From Humulus lupulus (lineage: Eukaryota > Streptophyta > Magnoliopsida > Rosales > Cannabaceae), in assembly GCF_963169125.1 (NCBI RefSeq), contig NC_084795.1, forward strand, positions 143,691,766 to 143,755,765: DNA of 64,000 nt. Direction: 5' to 3'. Below the pieces are notes generated by a model. It was not told the DNA's origin, did not search any database, and worked only from the letters and a program-made list of their open reading frames with translations. The translations under genes and the position numbers were made by a program. This document shows positions 34,344 through 45,209 of the stretch, in pieces. Each line of letters starts with the position of its first letter. Position 1 is the first letter of the stretch.

Positions 34344-35426
34344 ATGAGGCCTGGTGGTGGTTATACAGGGGATGGGAGTTACAGCCAGGGTATCAGTTCT
34401 TCATCTTCTCCTATGAATTTTCAGCAGATAATTACAGATTTGCAATCAAGATTGCAGAGGCATGAGGAAGAGATAAGGTGTCTGAAGCAACATCAGAATC
34501 TGTTGGGAAGTACCTCTTCCCTTGTTGTGCCAGGAGTGGCACCAGTTTTGGCTCAGCCTAGGGTTGAGAGTAGTTGGGGATTTCTTTGTGGAAGGTTCCA
34601 GGAGTATTACCCTCCAGTCTTCGAGGGAGGCCTAGATCCATTCAGAGCTGAGCAATGGATGGGCATGATCAGTTCCATTCTTGATAGTATGGGGTTGGTG
34701 GGTCACGATAGGGTGATCTGTGCGACATATGTACTGCGGGATGATGCCCGAACATGGTGGGAGGTAGTATCCCAAACACGAGACATAGCTGTGATGGACT
34801 GGAAAGAATTTAGGCAGCTGTTTAATGAGAAGTATTATTGTGATGCAGCTAAGACCGCTAAGATGAATGAGTTTCTGAATCTCGTTCAGGGAAAGGCATC
34901 AATATCCGAATATGTTAGCAGATTTAGTGGGTTGACCAAGTTTTCTTTTGACATGGTACCCATAGATGTAGCTCGGAAGGAAAAATTTATTCAGGGGTTG
35001 AATCCAGGAATAGCTCAGGGCATTAGAGTTGCCCCAGTGCATGAAGTCTCTACCTATGCTGAGGTGGTAGGGAAGGCTCTTGCTGTTGAGAGCGCAGGAC
35101 ATCAGATTGGGCAGCAGAGTGCTGGAGAGCATGGAGCTCAGATAGTGGTATCTCCACTTATTGGAGCAAGCAAGAAGAAAAGCTTGAAGCTTTACCCAGA
35201 ATGCACTCGGTGCAAGAAGCATCATTTGGGAGAATGCCGAGCAAAGGCATGTTTCGCGAGTGGTATGGTTGGGCATATTGTGAAGAGGTGCCCCGTGTTA
35301 AAGGATGAGAAAAAGGGGATAGACAGCTCGACTCCAGCTAAAGTGTTTATTTCGAGACAGTCAGAGTCTGAGACAGAGACTAGTTCCTCAGGAGTGGCAG
35401 GTCAGTTTTTTAGTTCTGAGTTTTGA
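34344..35426 (+). CDS. gag: Element H gag, 360 aa, open
   Basis: Structural capsid protein of a Ty3/gypsy chromovirus. It starts at the ATG 34344, has a Ser/Gly-rich N-terminus, a short helical 'LQSRLQRHEEEIRCLKQ' segment (about residues 33-50), the retrotransposon gag domain (about 85-235, with 'AEQWMGMI', 'WWEVVSQTR' and 'EYVSRFSGLTKFSF'), and a Cys/His-rich end. The zinc knuckle (from residue 303) is damaged: the second Cys is Ser306, giving C-x2-S-x4-H-x4-C. A TGA at 35424-35426 ends it near the gag/protease boundary, where relatives read on into protease. Gag of element K continues in frame into pol, so this is a shortened product. The frame is open although pol behind it is ruined. Confidence 0.85.
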   Translation: MRPGGGYTGDGSYSQGISSSSSPMNFQQIITDLQSRLQRHEEEIRCLKQHQNLLGSTSSLVVPGVAPVLAQPRVESSWGFLCGRFQEYYPPVFEGGLDPFRAEQWMGMISSILDSMGLVGHDRVICATYVLRDDARTWWEVVSQTRDIAVMDWKEFRQLFNEKYYCDAAKTAKMNEFLNLVQGKASISEYVSRFSGLTKFSFDMVPIDVARKEKFIQGLNPGIAQGIRVAPVHEVSTYAEVVGKALAVESAGHQIGQQSAGEHGAQIVVSPLIGASKKKSLKLYPECTRCKKHHLGECRAKACFASGMVGHIVKRCPVLKDEKKGIDSSTPAKVFISRQSESETETSSSGVAGQFFSSEF

Positions 35427-37630
35427 GTTATGCTAATTGGTTTTGGTGCCATGCTGTCCCTTTTGTCTGTTGCATATAGAGAGGCATAGAGTTGCTATGC
35501 AGGTCACAATGGTTATGTTGTGATGTGGAAGATGATACTGTAACGGTAATCCAAAGGATAAGTTGAATTGTGATGAAAAAGGACCTATCAGTGATTTTGA
35601 TAAAGTTGGTTATGAATGACTGGTTTGTTTTAATCCAGGATATGGATTGGGTAAGTAATTAAGGGGAAATTCTAAATGGCAAGAAAAGATATAGTAACTC
35701 TTGGGTTTAAGAGTGGGAAGTCTTGTGACAATTGGGACTGTGCATGGATTTGGTATGTTTATGATATCTGTAGTGAGAGCTAGAGTGTTATTGCAGGGAG
35801 GTGCATGGAATTCTTAGCTAGTGTGGTGGATACCATCTAGATTGTGCCAGTGAGACCAGGATAGACTGGACTAGTCAATGAGTTTCTAGATGTGTTCCTA
35901 GGGGAACTTGCCAGGGTTTCTTGTATATGAAGAGATAGAATGGTGATCTTGGATCTGGTTGTTACCAGCTAGAGATTAGAGAGAAGGATATGCAGAAGAA
36001 TATTTTATATCAGATAAGGACACTGGGAGTGCTGAGTTATGTTTGAAAGTGTGTTTAATGCCAAGTGTTTAGGAATTGGATGAGCAGAGCATTCAAAAGT
36101 TTATTTGAATGGGATTTGTGATCGTCTTGGACGATGATATTGTGGTATTTTCTCTACGGAGATTTTCCAAGGTTGAAGAGTGCCTTAGAGACAGGAGTGT
36201 CCTTGGGTGGTAAGGATATTACAGGTGCCTTGGGAAAGAGTTTTGAGTCTTCTTACAGATCAGAACTGGTTAGTGGGTTGTTATGACATCTCAGTGACAG
36301 AGAAAAGTAATTGCCTAAGCAATATGTTGGTTAAAGGATCTGACCAGAATTGGAATAGAGTTTCTGGTGGGCCAGGTGGCCAGCTTATTGTTTGAGATTA
36401 TTATCTCAAGGAAGGATAAAAAGGAAAGACAACTAATTGAACCATAGATAAGAAAGATCGGATAGAAAGTCTTAGCTGGATTATCTAAGAGTTGTGCAGT
36501 ATCAGATATGAATTTATTATGGTATAAGGGTCGGATTTGGAATCTAATGGACATTGAGATTAATTGGGAGACTCTTGATGAATCTTGTGTTAATCTTCTG
36601 TTCTTTTCATTCAGGCATCATGAGAATGTAACAAGGTATAAAAACTTTATATTGATGGCCTGAGATGGAGAGGGATATAATGGAATGTGTGGTAAGTTCT
36701 TAACCTGATAGTAGGTCAGATCAGAGTATTAGAATTCGGTGAGGCCATTATAGCCATTGAGTATTTCATAATGAAAATAAGAAAACATCACGATGGGTTT
36801 CACGGTGGGATTGCCCAGGTTAATGGGTCAGTATGTATTGGTTTGGGTCATTATAGACCAGTGTGTTAAGTAGGTTTATTTTGTCAGCAAGGATGGATAA
36901 CACAGTTGATTAGTATTAGATCTCCTTGTGAGATGGATAGAGTGCTTTCATAAACTCAAGGTCTATCTTATTAGATGAAGACTTTATTGTGACTTCCAAG
37001 TTTTGGAAGGGTTATGAAGGCTGTGAGAATATAGATAAAATTCAGTACAGATTATTACTCTCAGACTGGTGGTAAATCAGAGAGAGAGGGTTATCCAATT
37101 ATTATTGGAGGAAAGGGGATTAATGAGATTACTAGGGAGTGGAGCTTGGATGCTCACTTCTCGGAATAAATGGAAAATTTTTACAGAATTGAAAAGCAGG
37201 AATGTGGAATCCCAGGTAGAGGAATATGTATCTTCTTTAAAGTATCACCATGGAAAGGGGTGAGGAATTAAGGCAAGCTAAGCCCTGGTTTTTTTCGGCA
37301 GTTGAATCCTGGATAGGTCTGGATAGGTTGATTCTGGATCAGATATATCTTAGCACTGGCAGCTGTATACGGTAAGTTATGTACTTCCATGCAGTAGACA
37401 TGGGTTAAAGGAAACTTATGAGTTGAGTTATGAGAATCTGAAGGTTAAAGTTAAATATTCCGGTAAGGAATAACTAGTTCAGATTGTGATATAAGTAATA
37501 AGGTTCCATTGAACAGAATGTACCTTGAGTTAAGGTAATGCTATAGAGATGGTGAGGACGAGGAAGCGACCCGGAGAATTGAAAATTTGTGTCAATTGTG
37601 CGGAATTCTTGTTCCGAGCTGTTTGAGTAA
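35427..37630 (+). pseudogene. Element H pol remnant
   Basis: Traces of the whole chromovirus pol in order, none of it readable. Protease is seen as a mutated 'LIGFGAM' near 35430. The usual linker before RT is near 35815. RT traces include 'VIVLDDDI' near 36120. Integrase traces include 'GFHGGIAQVNGSV'-like frames near 36795 and 'FSTDYYSQTGGKSERE' near 37045. The chromo-like tail lies near 37540-37600, with a final TAA at 37628-37630. Length is about two thirds of normal, so several deletions are present. The decay is far greater than the LTR divergence. Confidence 0.85.
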
Positions 37631-37647
37631 ATTTCGAGGACGAAATT

Positions 37648-37666
37648 TCTGTAAGGAGGGGATAGT
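37648..37666 (+). promoter_or_regulatory. Element H polypurine tract
   Basis: GTAAGGAGGGGATAGT directly before the 3' LTR start, after the conserved 'aaatttcgaggacgaaattt'. Confidence 0.85.
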
Positions 37667-40371
37667 TGTAATGCCCCGAATTTCCTAATAAGGGTTAGGA
37701 CCTTGATTAGGAGGCCAGGGGGACCATAATTGAATTATGATGTTATTTAATGATTATATCCATGTTTATGTGAATTATATTATTATATGATGGTAAATGC
37801 ATGCATATGGGTGTATTTATGATTATAAGGATATTTTGGTAATTTGGCCACTGTGGGCGTAAATGTGTATTTTGGGTGCATGGTTGTGATTAACTAATAT
37901 AGCCACATTATAAGGTGGATTGGTTCGAGCTATTCGGCATGAGACGATCATGAAATGTAAGTGTTCGGTCTAGTCATAACGGGTTTAAGTTCGGGACTCG
38001 GGGTGAGTCTCGGGGTCATTTCGATGATTAGAACATTACAGGGAATTAAAGGGTAATGGGATATGATTTATTGGCATTTGAGAATATTGAGAATAGCGGG
38101 AATTTGAGGGTGTTAATTATAATTAACGAGATAGGCGGGAAAGGAAGATTTTGCCCTTGGGAAGGCCTTAGAAACTTTTAATGACCTAGGGGCATTTAGG
38201 TCATTTGGTTTGGATTTATATTGACTTTGAAGGCTGTAGAAACCTTTAGACAAAAACAGAGAATCATCCTCATCTCCTTCTTTCTCTCCTGTACATGTTC
38301 TTCCCTTCATCTTCCTTTGAATTTTGAGAACCAGACCGAGGCAACAAGCTAGGAGAGCAAGGCTTGAGGACTTAGGACCTTGGTTCAATAAGTGAGGGGC
38401 GCCTAAAGCAAGCTTGAGGTAAGTCCCAGCCATTAATTTTATGGTATACTCTGTTTTGGGCTTTAGTTTTCAGATTGTGAATTCTTTGTGAAAAGTTGGA
38501 ATTAATGGAAGTTATGATTGATATTTAACTTGGGTTTTGATGAGGGTTTGATATAGATGAAGTTTAGGGGTTGAATTGAGTGTTTGGATGATCTTTGGGA
38601 TAGGTTTGAAGGGTTGGTTTCAAGGAGAACGCAGGGGAAGAAATTCTGGTTCTTTGCTGTTTTGCGTAATGTGTCGCGGCATGGCTATGGTGAGTCACGG
38701 CCTATGTTGGTTTCTGGGGTGGAAATGCCTCTGTTAGAGAGGTGAGCCGCGACATGGCTATGGTGAGCCGCGACCCATGGAGGCATTTTTGGCCAGAAAT
38801 GGGTTTTTGACTTGGGGATGCTAGCCTTAGACCTCGGGGTCGATCCTACTACTCAGTTTAGTTTGGATTGATGTCCCGGAGGCTAGATATTGGTTTGGGA
38901 CCCTTTGTTAATCGTTTTCATTGATGAATCCTATATTTTGGTTATGACTAGGTGACCGCTAAAGGACTAAAAATTGATCGTTCTCAAGGGTCGTTCTTTT
39001 AATCATTCTAGCTCGAATCTGAGGTAAGAAAACTGCACCCTGTGTATATGTGACATGCATGGCTATTCTTGATGCATGCTGGTTGACTATTAAATATGAC
39101 ATGCAAGGCTATTATTGGTGCATGTTGGATTGTTAAATATAATGCATATGATGCATGAGAAACATGTGATTAGGACATGCTTTATATACTGAGTATGATA
39201 TCGTTCAGAGCTTGGGCCTCTGTATTCGTGCATGGTCCTAATTGTACTAGTACTTGTTGAGTAAGCATGCTGAATACCTTGTGTATGGATATTGGATATG
39301 TGATTTATGTTTGGTGGCATGGCTTACTTGTGTATGGCACTGACTTATTAGTCAGAATCAGCGACAGTGTTAGATCCATCTGTTAAGCTGTGATTTATTA
39401 GTCAAGTTCACAATGAGTTGAACACTGGTCGTGTTTTATTGACCTAAGAGTCAGAGATGGCATATCTTCATGAACGCCGAGCCAAATGAAGATTAGATCT
39501 AATCGATATCAGCAAGAATGACTCATATGGGGTATTAACGCTGGACTGACCCTAAGGTCGACGAACTTATAAGCGCTTGGCTAGTCTGAGACTAGTTGTT
39601 CAGAGCCAGGGCATATGGCCTCGGTGACTGTTTGTCACATGGCTAGGGAACGCTGTTCCACAGTTATGACTCTAGAGTCAGGAGGAAGGTTATGTTGGTG
39701 ACTAATCACCATGCACCTATTCTCTTAAAGCTAGTGAGATGCTCATTTATTTATTAAGCCCTGGTGATCCTATCGTCATATGGCTAAAGGGCGCTGATCC
39801 CATATTGGTGACTTTTGATATCTGTTAAGCCCTGGTGATCCTATCATCACATAGATAAAGGATGCTCTCCCCATATTTGTGACTTTTTGTGATAGTCACC
39901 TATTTGTTTGGATTGTTGGTCCTGAGTAATTAATACGATCAATGTTGATATTATATCATGTTATGTTGTGTTTTCTTGCTGGACTTCAGCTCACGGGTGA
40001 TATGTGGTGCAGGTAAAGGCAAAAGAAAGTTGGACCATCGTTGAGTTGGAGAGCTTAGGTGATGACGTGTACATATGCAGCTGCTTGTCCGCCACGGTCG
40101 AGGTTTAAAGGGGAACTAGGGTTAAACCCTATTTTGCCGCATAGAACGACCTGTTGTAAATATTTCCCTGTAATAAACTCTGAAATTATATATTCGGGAT
40201 CCTAATGTCTATATTAAATGTTCTAATGAAACGTTCTATCTTATCCAAAAATTTTAATCCCTAAACCGCTAATCATACCTAGTTACACGATTTTGGCCAA
40301 ATGACTCGATTAGCGAGTTTAGCACTGTTTACAAGGCACACCGTAACGGTCCCTGGAGTTGGGGCGGTACA
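37667..40371 (+). repeat. Element H 3' LTR, 2,705 bp
   Basis: Same length as the 5' copy. Many of the differences are G/A or C/T changes, for example in the GC words near 38750-38775 (GCGGC to GCGAC). It ends GGCGGTACA where the 5' copy ends GGCGTTACA. The hairpin chain is best seen here at 39340-39710. Confidence 0.95.
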
Positions 40372-40376
40372 GTTTT

Positions 40377-42599
40377 ACAATTTATTTCATTGTTACTTTG
40401 ATTTTTTTTTTGCCTATGATGTTCAAGAATAAGTGTACTTATTGCCTATTAGTAGTTTTTCTGAGTTGGAAGTTAGTCACACTGAAACAGAAGCTTAAAG
40501 TTTATGCAAACAAACTAAGAATTGGTATTATGTTTCATATTGATATTAAGAAAAGGCTCGAACTTGGTTTAATTTTGTTGTAGTTATCTTAGATCGATCT
40601 CATATAGTTTCTTACTATTCTGTGTTTATCTTCTTTGTTCCATTTAAAGTTTGTTAGTTGGAATTTTGAGTTTAATTATTGTGAGATTTATACGAGTTTG
40701 AATATGACTTGTCAATCTGTTTCAGTATTATTTATGATATATTTTGAAAAGCTTGTTATCATGTTGTTTTGAAATATCTTTTTTTGTATCTATTTGAAGA
40801 GTTTTTCTAATAATAAACAATGTGTATATAAACATGTTTTGAATTTGCTTTTTAGCTTGTTGGTTGGTATTATGAGGATAAGTGTAAGATATTTGTGCGC
40901 CTGGTCTATTTTTTAATCGTTTTGGAGTATGGTTTATGATCTATTTTGAAGATTTATGTGTGTTTTTTAGATATTTTGCCAATGATATTTGAATAATAAG
41001 TATGATTAGTTCATGTTGGCGATATATGTTGGTGTGCTCGTGTGTTTTTAATATATGTTGCTAACAAAGTGTTGTAAATGCCCATAAAAATTCATATTAC
41101 TTTCTTTTTTCTGAAACCCTTATGATGATTAAATTTGAGGATATTTTATTAATTAAATTTTGTAACACCCTTGGCCTCTAGATCTCTCCATTTATTGAGC
41201 CAATCTGCCTATTCAGCCATCGCCACTGCTCAATCCAAAGCTGCTTGTCATCTGTTTTGAGGCTTTGAGTCGTATTTTCCTATTTTGTTTTTGTCTAAGG
41301 TCATAGATTGGTTTTGTCTTAGTTCGTGATCTTGTTTGTTTAGTATGTTTTTGATATGTTCTTTGATTTTATTGTGCGATTAAGTTTACTTGTGGTGGCT
41401 TTAAGAGTTAATTTTAGATTCGTGGATTTATGAGTTTTGGATTGTTGGCTTGGTGGCTTTGATGTAACTTTGTATGATTTATGTTGATTAAATCCCTAAT
41501 AATTTGAAGGGTTTATGATGATTGATTATTCTGAGGCAATTTTTTTTATGCTCTGTTTGAGGTAATTTTTTATAATATGTATCGATCCTTTTTTGTTGCT
41601 CTGGTTTGTTGTGTTTAGTTCTTTAGTTTTTCATATCTGGGTCACCATATTTTTGTATTTTGATTTATTTTTAGGCAATCTGTTGTGGTATGTGTCATTG
41701 TTGCTTTGAATTATTTTGGCCTATGATGTTCAAGAATAAATATACTTATTTTATATTGGTGATTATGACACTTGATGTGCTCATATTTTATTTTTATTTT
41801 TAATATATGTTGATATCTCAAGTGTCGTAAATGCCCATAATAATAAGTCATATATTTTCTGAAATCCTTATGATGATTAAATTGGGGATATTTATTTTGC
41901 TGAAATTAATTATAAAGTCCTTCTCACTGGAGCCAATTCGAACCCCACCTCCGGCCATTGTCGGTGTCCACCTCCCAAAGTCATCATCAACATTCACAAT
42001 AAGTTCAGTTAGAGAAAAGGAGGCTCTCATGCAATGATCTCAAAGTGAAGAATAGGAAGAATGTCAAGAAAAATGACATTATTGAGTTTGCAATGACCTA
42101 AAAATAATGTATAGATATTTTTTTATGAAATGTGCTTCTTAATAAGCAATGAATATTATATAATATATGTTTGCTTATTTTTTTATTAAAGTTAAATAAT
42201 TTATTTGATTAATAATGTTAAATATTTTTCAAATTAATTACTTTCATTTATTATATATTAAATTAAGTTTATATATATATAATTAAAATTACCTACATAG
42301 AAATAGTATATTTACTCACAAATAAATAAGTGTAGGTAAAAATAAGTATACTACAACATGTCACGTGGACCAATCATTTAGTGCCACAGAACCGATAAAA
42401 AGGGATAAGTAACACAATCATTCGAATTTCTTGTAGTACGTGGAAAAATTATTGTTTGACATGTGGAGCAACCACAAGATGCCAAGTGGCAGTATGACGT
42501 ATGCCACGTGTATGCTACTATGGAAACCATGTCAGCAGGCACGTAGGATGACACATCATCTGATGACTCATCAATTGATTTATAACTTAGTGGGGTCCA
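40377..42599. other. CACTA G interior, right part
   Basis: AT-rich, no protein recognised. It contains a direct repeat: 40386-40450 with 41696-41755, and 41025-41160 with 41760-41900. The repeat partner of 30350-30460 lies at about 41450-41545, so part of the interior was duplicated before H was inserted. 41930-42040 holds two overlapping small frames on opposite strands; neither is recognised. Subterminal repeats start near 42600. Confidence 0.6.
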
Positions 42600-43220
42600 C
42601 TGATTCTTTTACCTACCAGTATTAATAAGTGTAGGTAAAGACTCTTTCCTCACTAACCTTTACCTACCAGTCTCTGCCAATTCAATATTGGCAGGTAAAC
42701 TATATTACCCACCATTAGGTTGGTTTTACCTACACTTACAATTGGTAGGTAAAGACCCCATTTTCTTGTAGTGTATGATTTGGTGACATGTTATTAACTA
42801 CTTATGAGCATGTTTGAGTTTTCTTGCTGTGCCTTGGCTCATGGGTGCTATGTGGTGCAGGTAAAGGTAAAAGAAAGTTGGACCATCCTTGAGTTGGAGA
42901 GCTTAGGTGACGATGTGTACATATGCGGCTGCTCGACCACGACGACCGAGGTTTAAAGAGGAACTAGGGTTAAACCCTATTTTGCCGCATAGGTCGGTTG
43001 GTTGTAAATCTTTTATTGTAATTAACCTTTTAAATGTATTTTTGGGATCCCAATGTATACATTAAACGTTTTAGTGAAACGTTGTATCTTTGACAAAAAT
43101 TTTTAACCCTAAATCGTTAATTAAATTTAGTTAAACGATTATGGCCAAATGACTCGTTTAGCAAGTTTAGCACTATTTAAAATACACAGTGTAACGGTCC
43201 TTGGGTAGTAGGGTTTTACA

Positions 43221-45209
43221 AAACTCCTAATCTCTGAGGCGTTCCTTGGCCTTGGCCATGGCCAATCACTCACTGAGAGTATACCAAAATATCATCGATG
43301 AAGATGATCACAAACCATTCTAAATAATCTTTGAACACCCTGTTCATCTAATCCATAAAAGCAACTGGGGCATTACTCAAACCAAAAGACATGACTAAGA
43401 ACTCCAAATGCCGATATCTGGTACGAAAATCAGTCTTTTGTATATCCTCCTCCCTGATCCCTAGCTGGTGATAACGAGATCAAAGATTTATCTTGCAGAA
43501 TACCATCTTACCTTGTAACTGAACCTTTAGTTCCTTCAGCTTCGGTGGAGCCGTTCAATAAGGTACCCTAGACACTGGTTCCGTCCCTGGCACCAACTTA
43601 ATCACAACCCTATCTCCCTGTATAGAGATAACCCTGGAAGATCCTCTGGGAACACATCAAAAAAATCGTAGACTAATCTAGTCTACCTAGTCCCACTGGC
43701 ACGACCTAAGTGGTATCCACCACACTAGCTAAGAATCCTATGCATCCGCTTTGCAATAGGTCTCTAGCTCTAGGTACATATATCATAGGAATACGGGGTC
43801 CATGCATAGTGCCAACAAATACAAAGGGTTTCTCACCCTCTGGCTCAAGGGTTGCCATCTTTTTCTTAAAATCTATCATTGCCCCATACTTTGCTACCCA
43901 ATCCATAACCAAGATCATATCAAATTCGGTCATAACCAACTCTATCAAGTCAATTGATAAATCATTTCCACAATAATCTAACCCATCTTTTAAGAGTTAC
44001 CAGTAGGGTTCAAAATTAACATCACAACATAACCACGTAATCCACATACTAATTCAAGGCTTCTAATAGATGCAACAGAACAAAGGAAACATGGCACTAG
44101 AACCAATCAGCACAATATAAAAATTAGAACTAGGAAGCTGACCTGTCACTACTGAGGGACTAGCCTCAGCCTCAGCCTCTTTCTGCGTCACAGCGAACAC
44201 TTAAGCTGGAGTCAAGCTGTCCGACCCCTTTGATTTTTTCTCCCTTAGCTCTGGGCAATCCCTTCTGAGGTGCCCAACCATCCTACATAAGAAACATTCC
44301 TTTGCTCGACATTTTCCCAGATGGCGCCTCTTGCGCCGAGTGCATTTCGGGTAGAGTTTCCAATCCTCATCCTCACCCTGATGGCTTATCTGAGTATTTC
44401 GGAACCCCTTTTCTAGTCCAGAGGTACTGAATATGTTGAAAACTTTTCTTTTTTGATCACTGGGGTGTCCGCCCCTACCTGATCCAAGGTATCGCTGCCT
44501 GAGCTTTGCGCTCTCCGACACTCTCCCTTCAAATTTCATTTCTTATGCCCTCAATAGTAAGAGCCCCCCGACCACCTGAGCATAAGTAGAGATCTCATGT
44601 ACTGGGGAAATTTTAATGCCTGATCTATCCCAGAATTCAATCCCTGCATAAGTCGCTCTTTTCGAGCCACGTCCATGGGTACCATATCAAAAGAAAACTT
44701 GGCCAACCCATCAAATTTATTAACATAATATTTTACTATCGTATTCCCCTGAACTAGGTTTAGAACTTCATTTGTCTTTGAAGTCTTAACTATGTCACAA
44801 TAATATATTTCATTAAACAATTGTCTAAATTCCTTCCAGTTCATCACAACTGTATCTCACGTCTGGCATGCCACTACCCAACAAGTTCGGGCATCTTCCT
44901 GTAACACGCATGTAGCACAGATCACCCTATAGTGACCTACCACCCCCATAAAGTCGAGGATGGAAATGATCATGCCCATCCATTGTTCAGCTCTAAATGG
45001 ATCTATGCCTCCCTCAAAAACTGGAGGGAAATATTCTTGAAATATCTTATATACTAATTCCCACCTGTTCTCAACCCTAGGCTGAGCCGAAACTAGTGCC
45101 ACTCCTGGCATAACAATGGAAGAGGTGTTCACTGACAGAACCTGCTGTTTTAAACACATGATCTCTTCCTCTTGCCTCTGCAATTTTTCTTGCATATCTG
45201 TAAATACCT
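43221..45209 (-). pseudogene. Element E gag, protease and RT (middle part)
   Basis: Continues element E on the right of F. Right to left: gag domain (45195-44551, with 'AEQWMGMI' and 'EFRQLFNEIYYCD'), an intact CCHC zinc knuckle near 44285-44325, protease remnant near 44000-44100 and its second block 'FDMILVMDW' (in 43706-43948), then RT. RT has a deletion near 43520 that removes about 60 residues of the fingers between two similar Gln-Leu-Gln stretches. The active-site box 'FIDD' is kept (about 43290). Many stops and frameshifts. The right end at 45209 is a gag codon split by element I; the frame resumes at 55224. Confidence 0.9.

Larger units (their letters stand above)
31139..40371 (+). 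mobile_element. Element H: young chromovirus, gag open, pol ruined
   Basis: 9,233 bp with perfect TSD GTTTT (31134-31138 and 40372-40376) inside CACTA G. Both LTRs are exactly 2,705 bp and differ by a few dozen substitutions by eye, with no obvious indels, so it is among the youngest insertions here. PBS, gag and PPT are present. The pol region between gag and PPT is only about 2.2 kb against about 3.3 kb in relatives, and is full of stops, frameshifts and gaps. Such a contrast suggests that it moved with a dead pol, using enzymes from another element. Confidence 0.93.
29216..42773. mobile_element. Element G: non-autonomous CACTA DNA transposon
   Basis: Left end CACTACAACAAATC and right end (reverse complement) CACTACAAGAAAATG are CACTA-type terminal inverted repeats, and the 3-bp TSD TAT is perfect (29213-29215, 42774-42776). 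Without the nested element H it is about 4.3 kb. Both subterminal regions (29240-29400 and 42600-42760) carry many copies of TTTACCTAC and GTAGGTAAA in both directions, as expected for transposase-binding subterminal repeats of En/Spm elements. I see no transposase. The interior has UTR-like pyrimidine-rich text (29640-29930) that may be promoter or captured host sequence, a short tandem duplication (about 30169-30260) and larger direct repeats. It must rely on a partner element for movement. Confidence 0.9.
27080..43220 (+). mobile_element. Solo LTR F (about 2.58 kb) split by CACTA element G
   Basis: Starts TGTAACGTCC and ends GGTTTTACA, flanked by a perfect TSD AAACT (27075-27079 and 43221-43225) inside the pol of E. 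LTR sequence occupies 27080-29215 and 42774-43220; G and its TSD copy fill the middle. It is a relative of the LTRs of A and H: donor-like site at 27833, GC words at 28030-28190, acceptor before 28362, a 72-nt mini-exon-like segment to 28433, the GATTAGATCTAATC palindrome near 28790, a 40-bp tandem repeat, and the fused acceptor/donor TGCAG/GTAAAG near 42860. No second LTR or internal domain, so it is a solo LTR. Confidence 0.92.
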
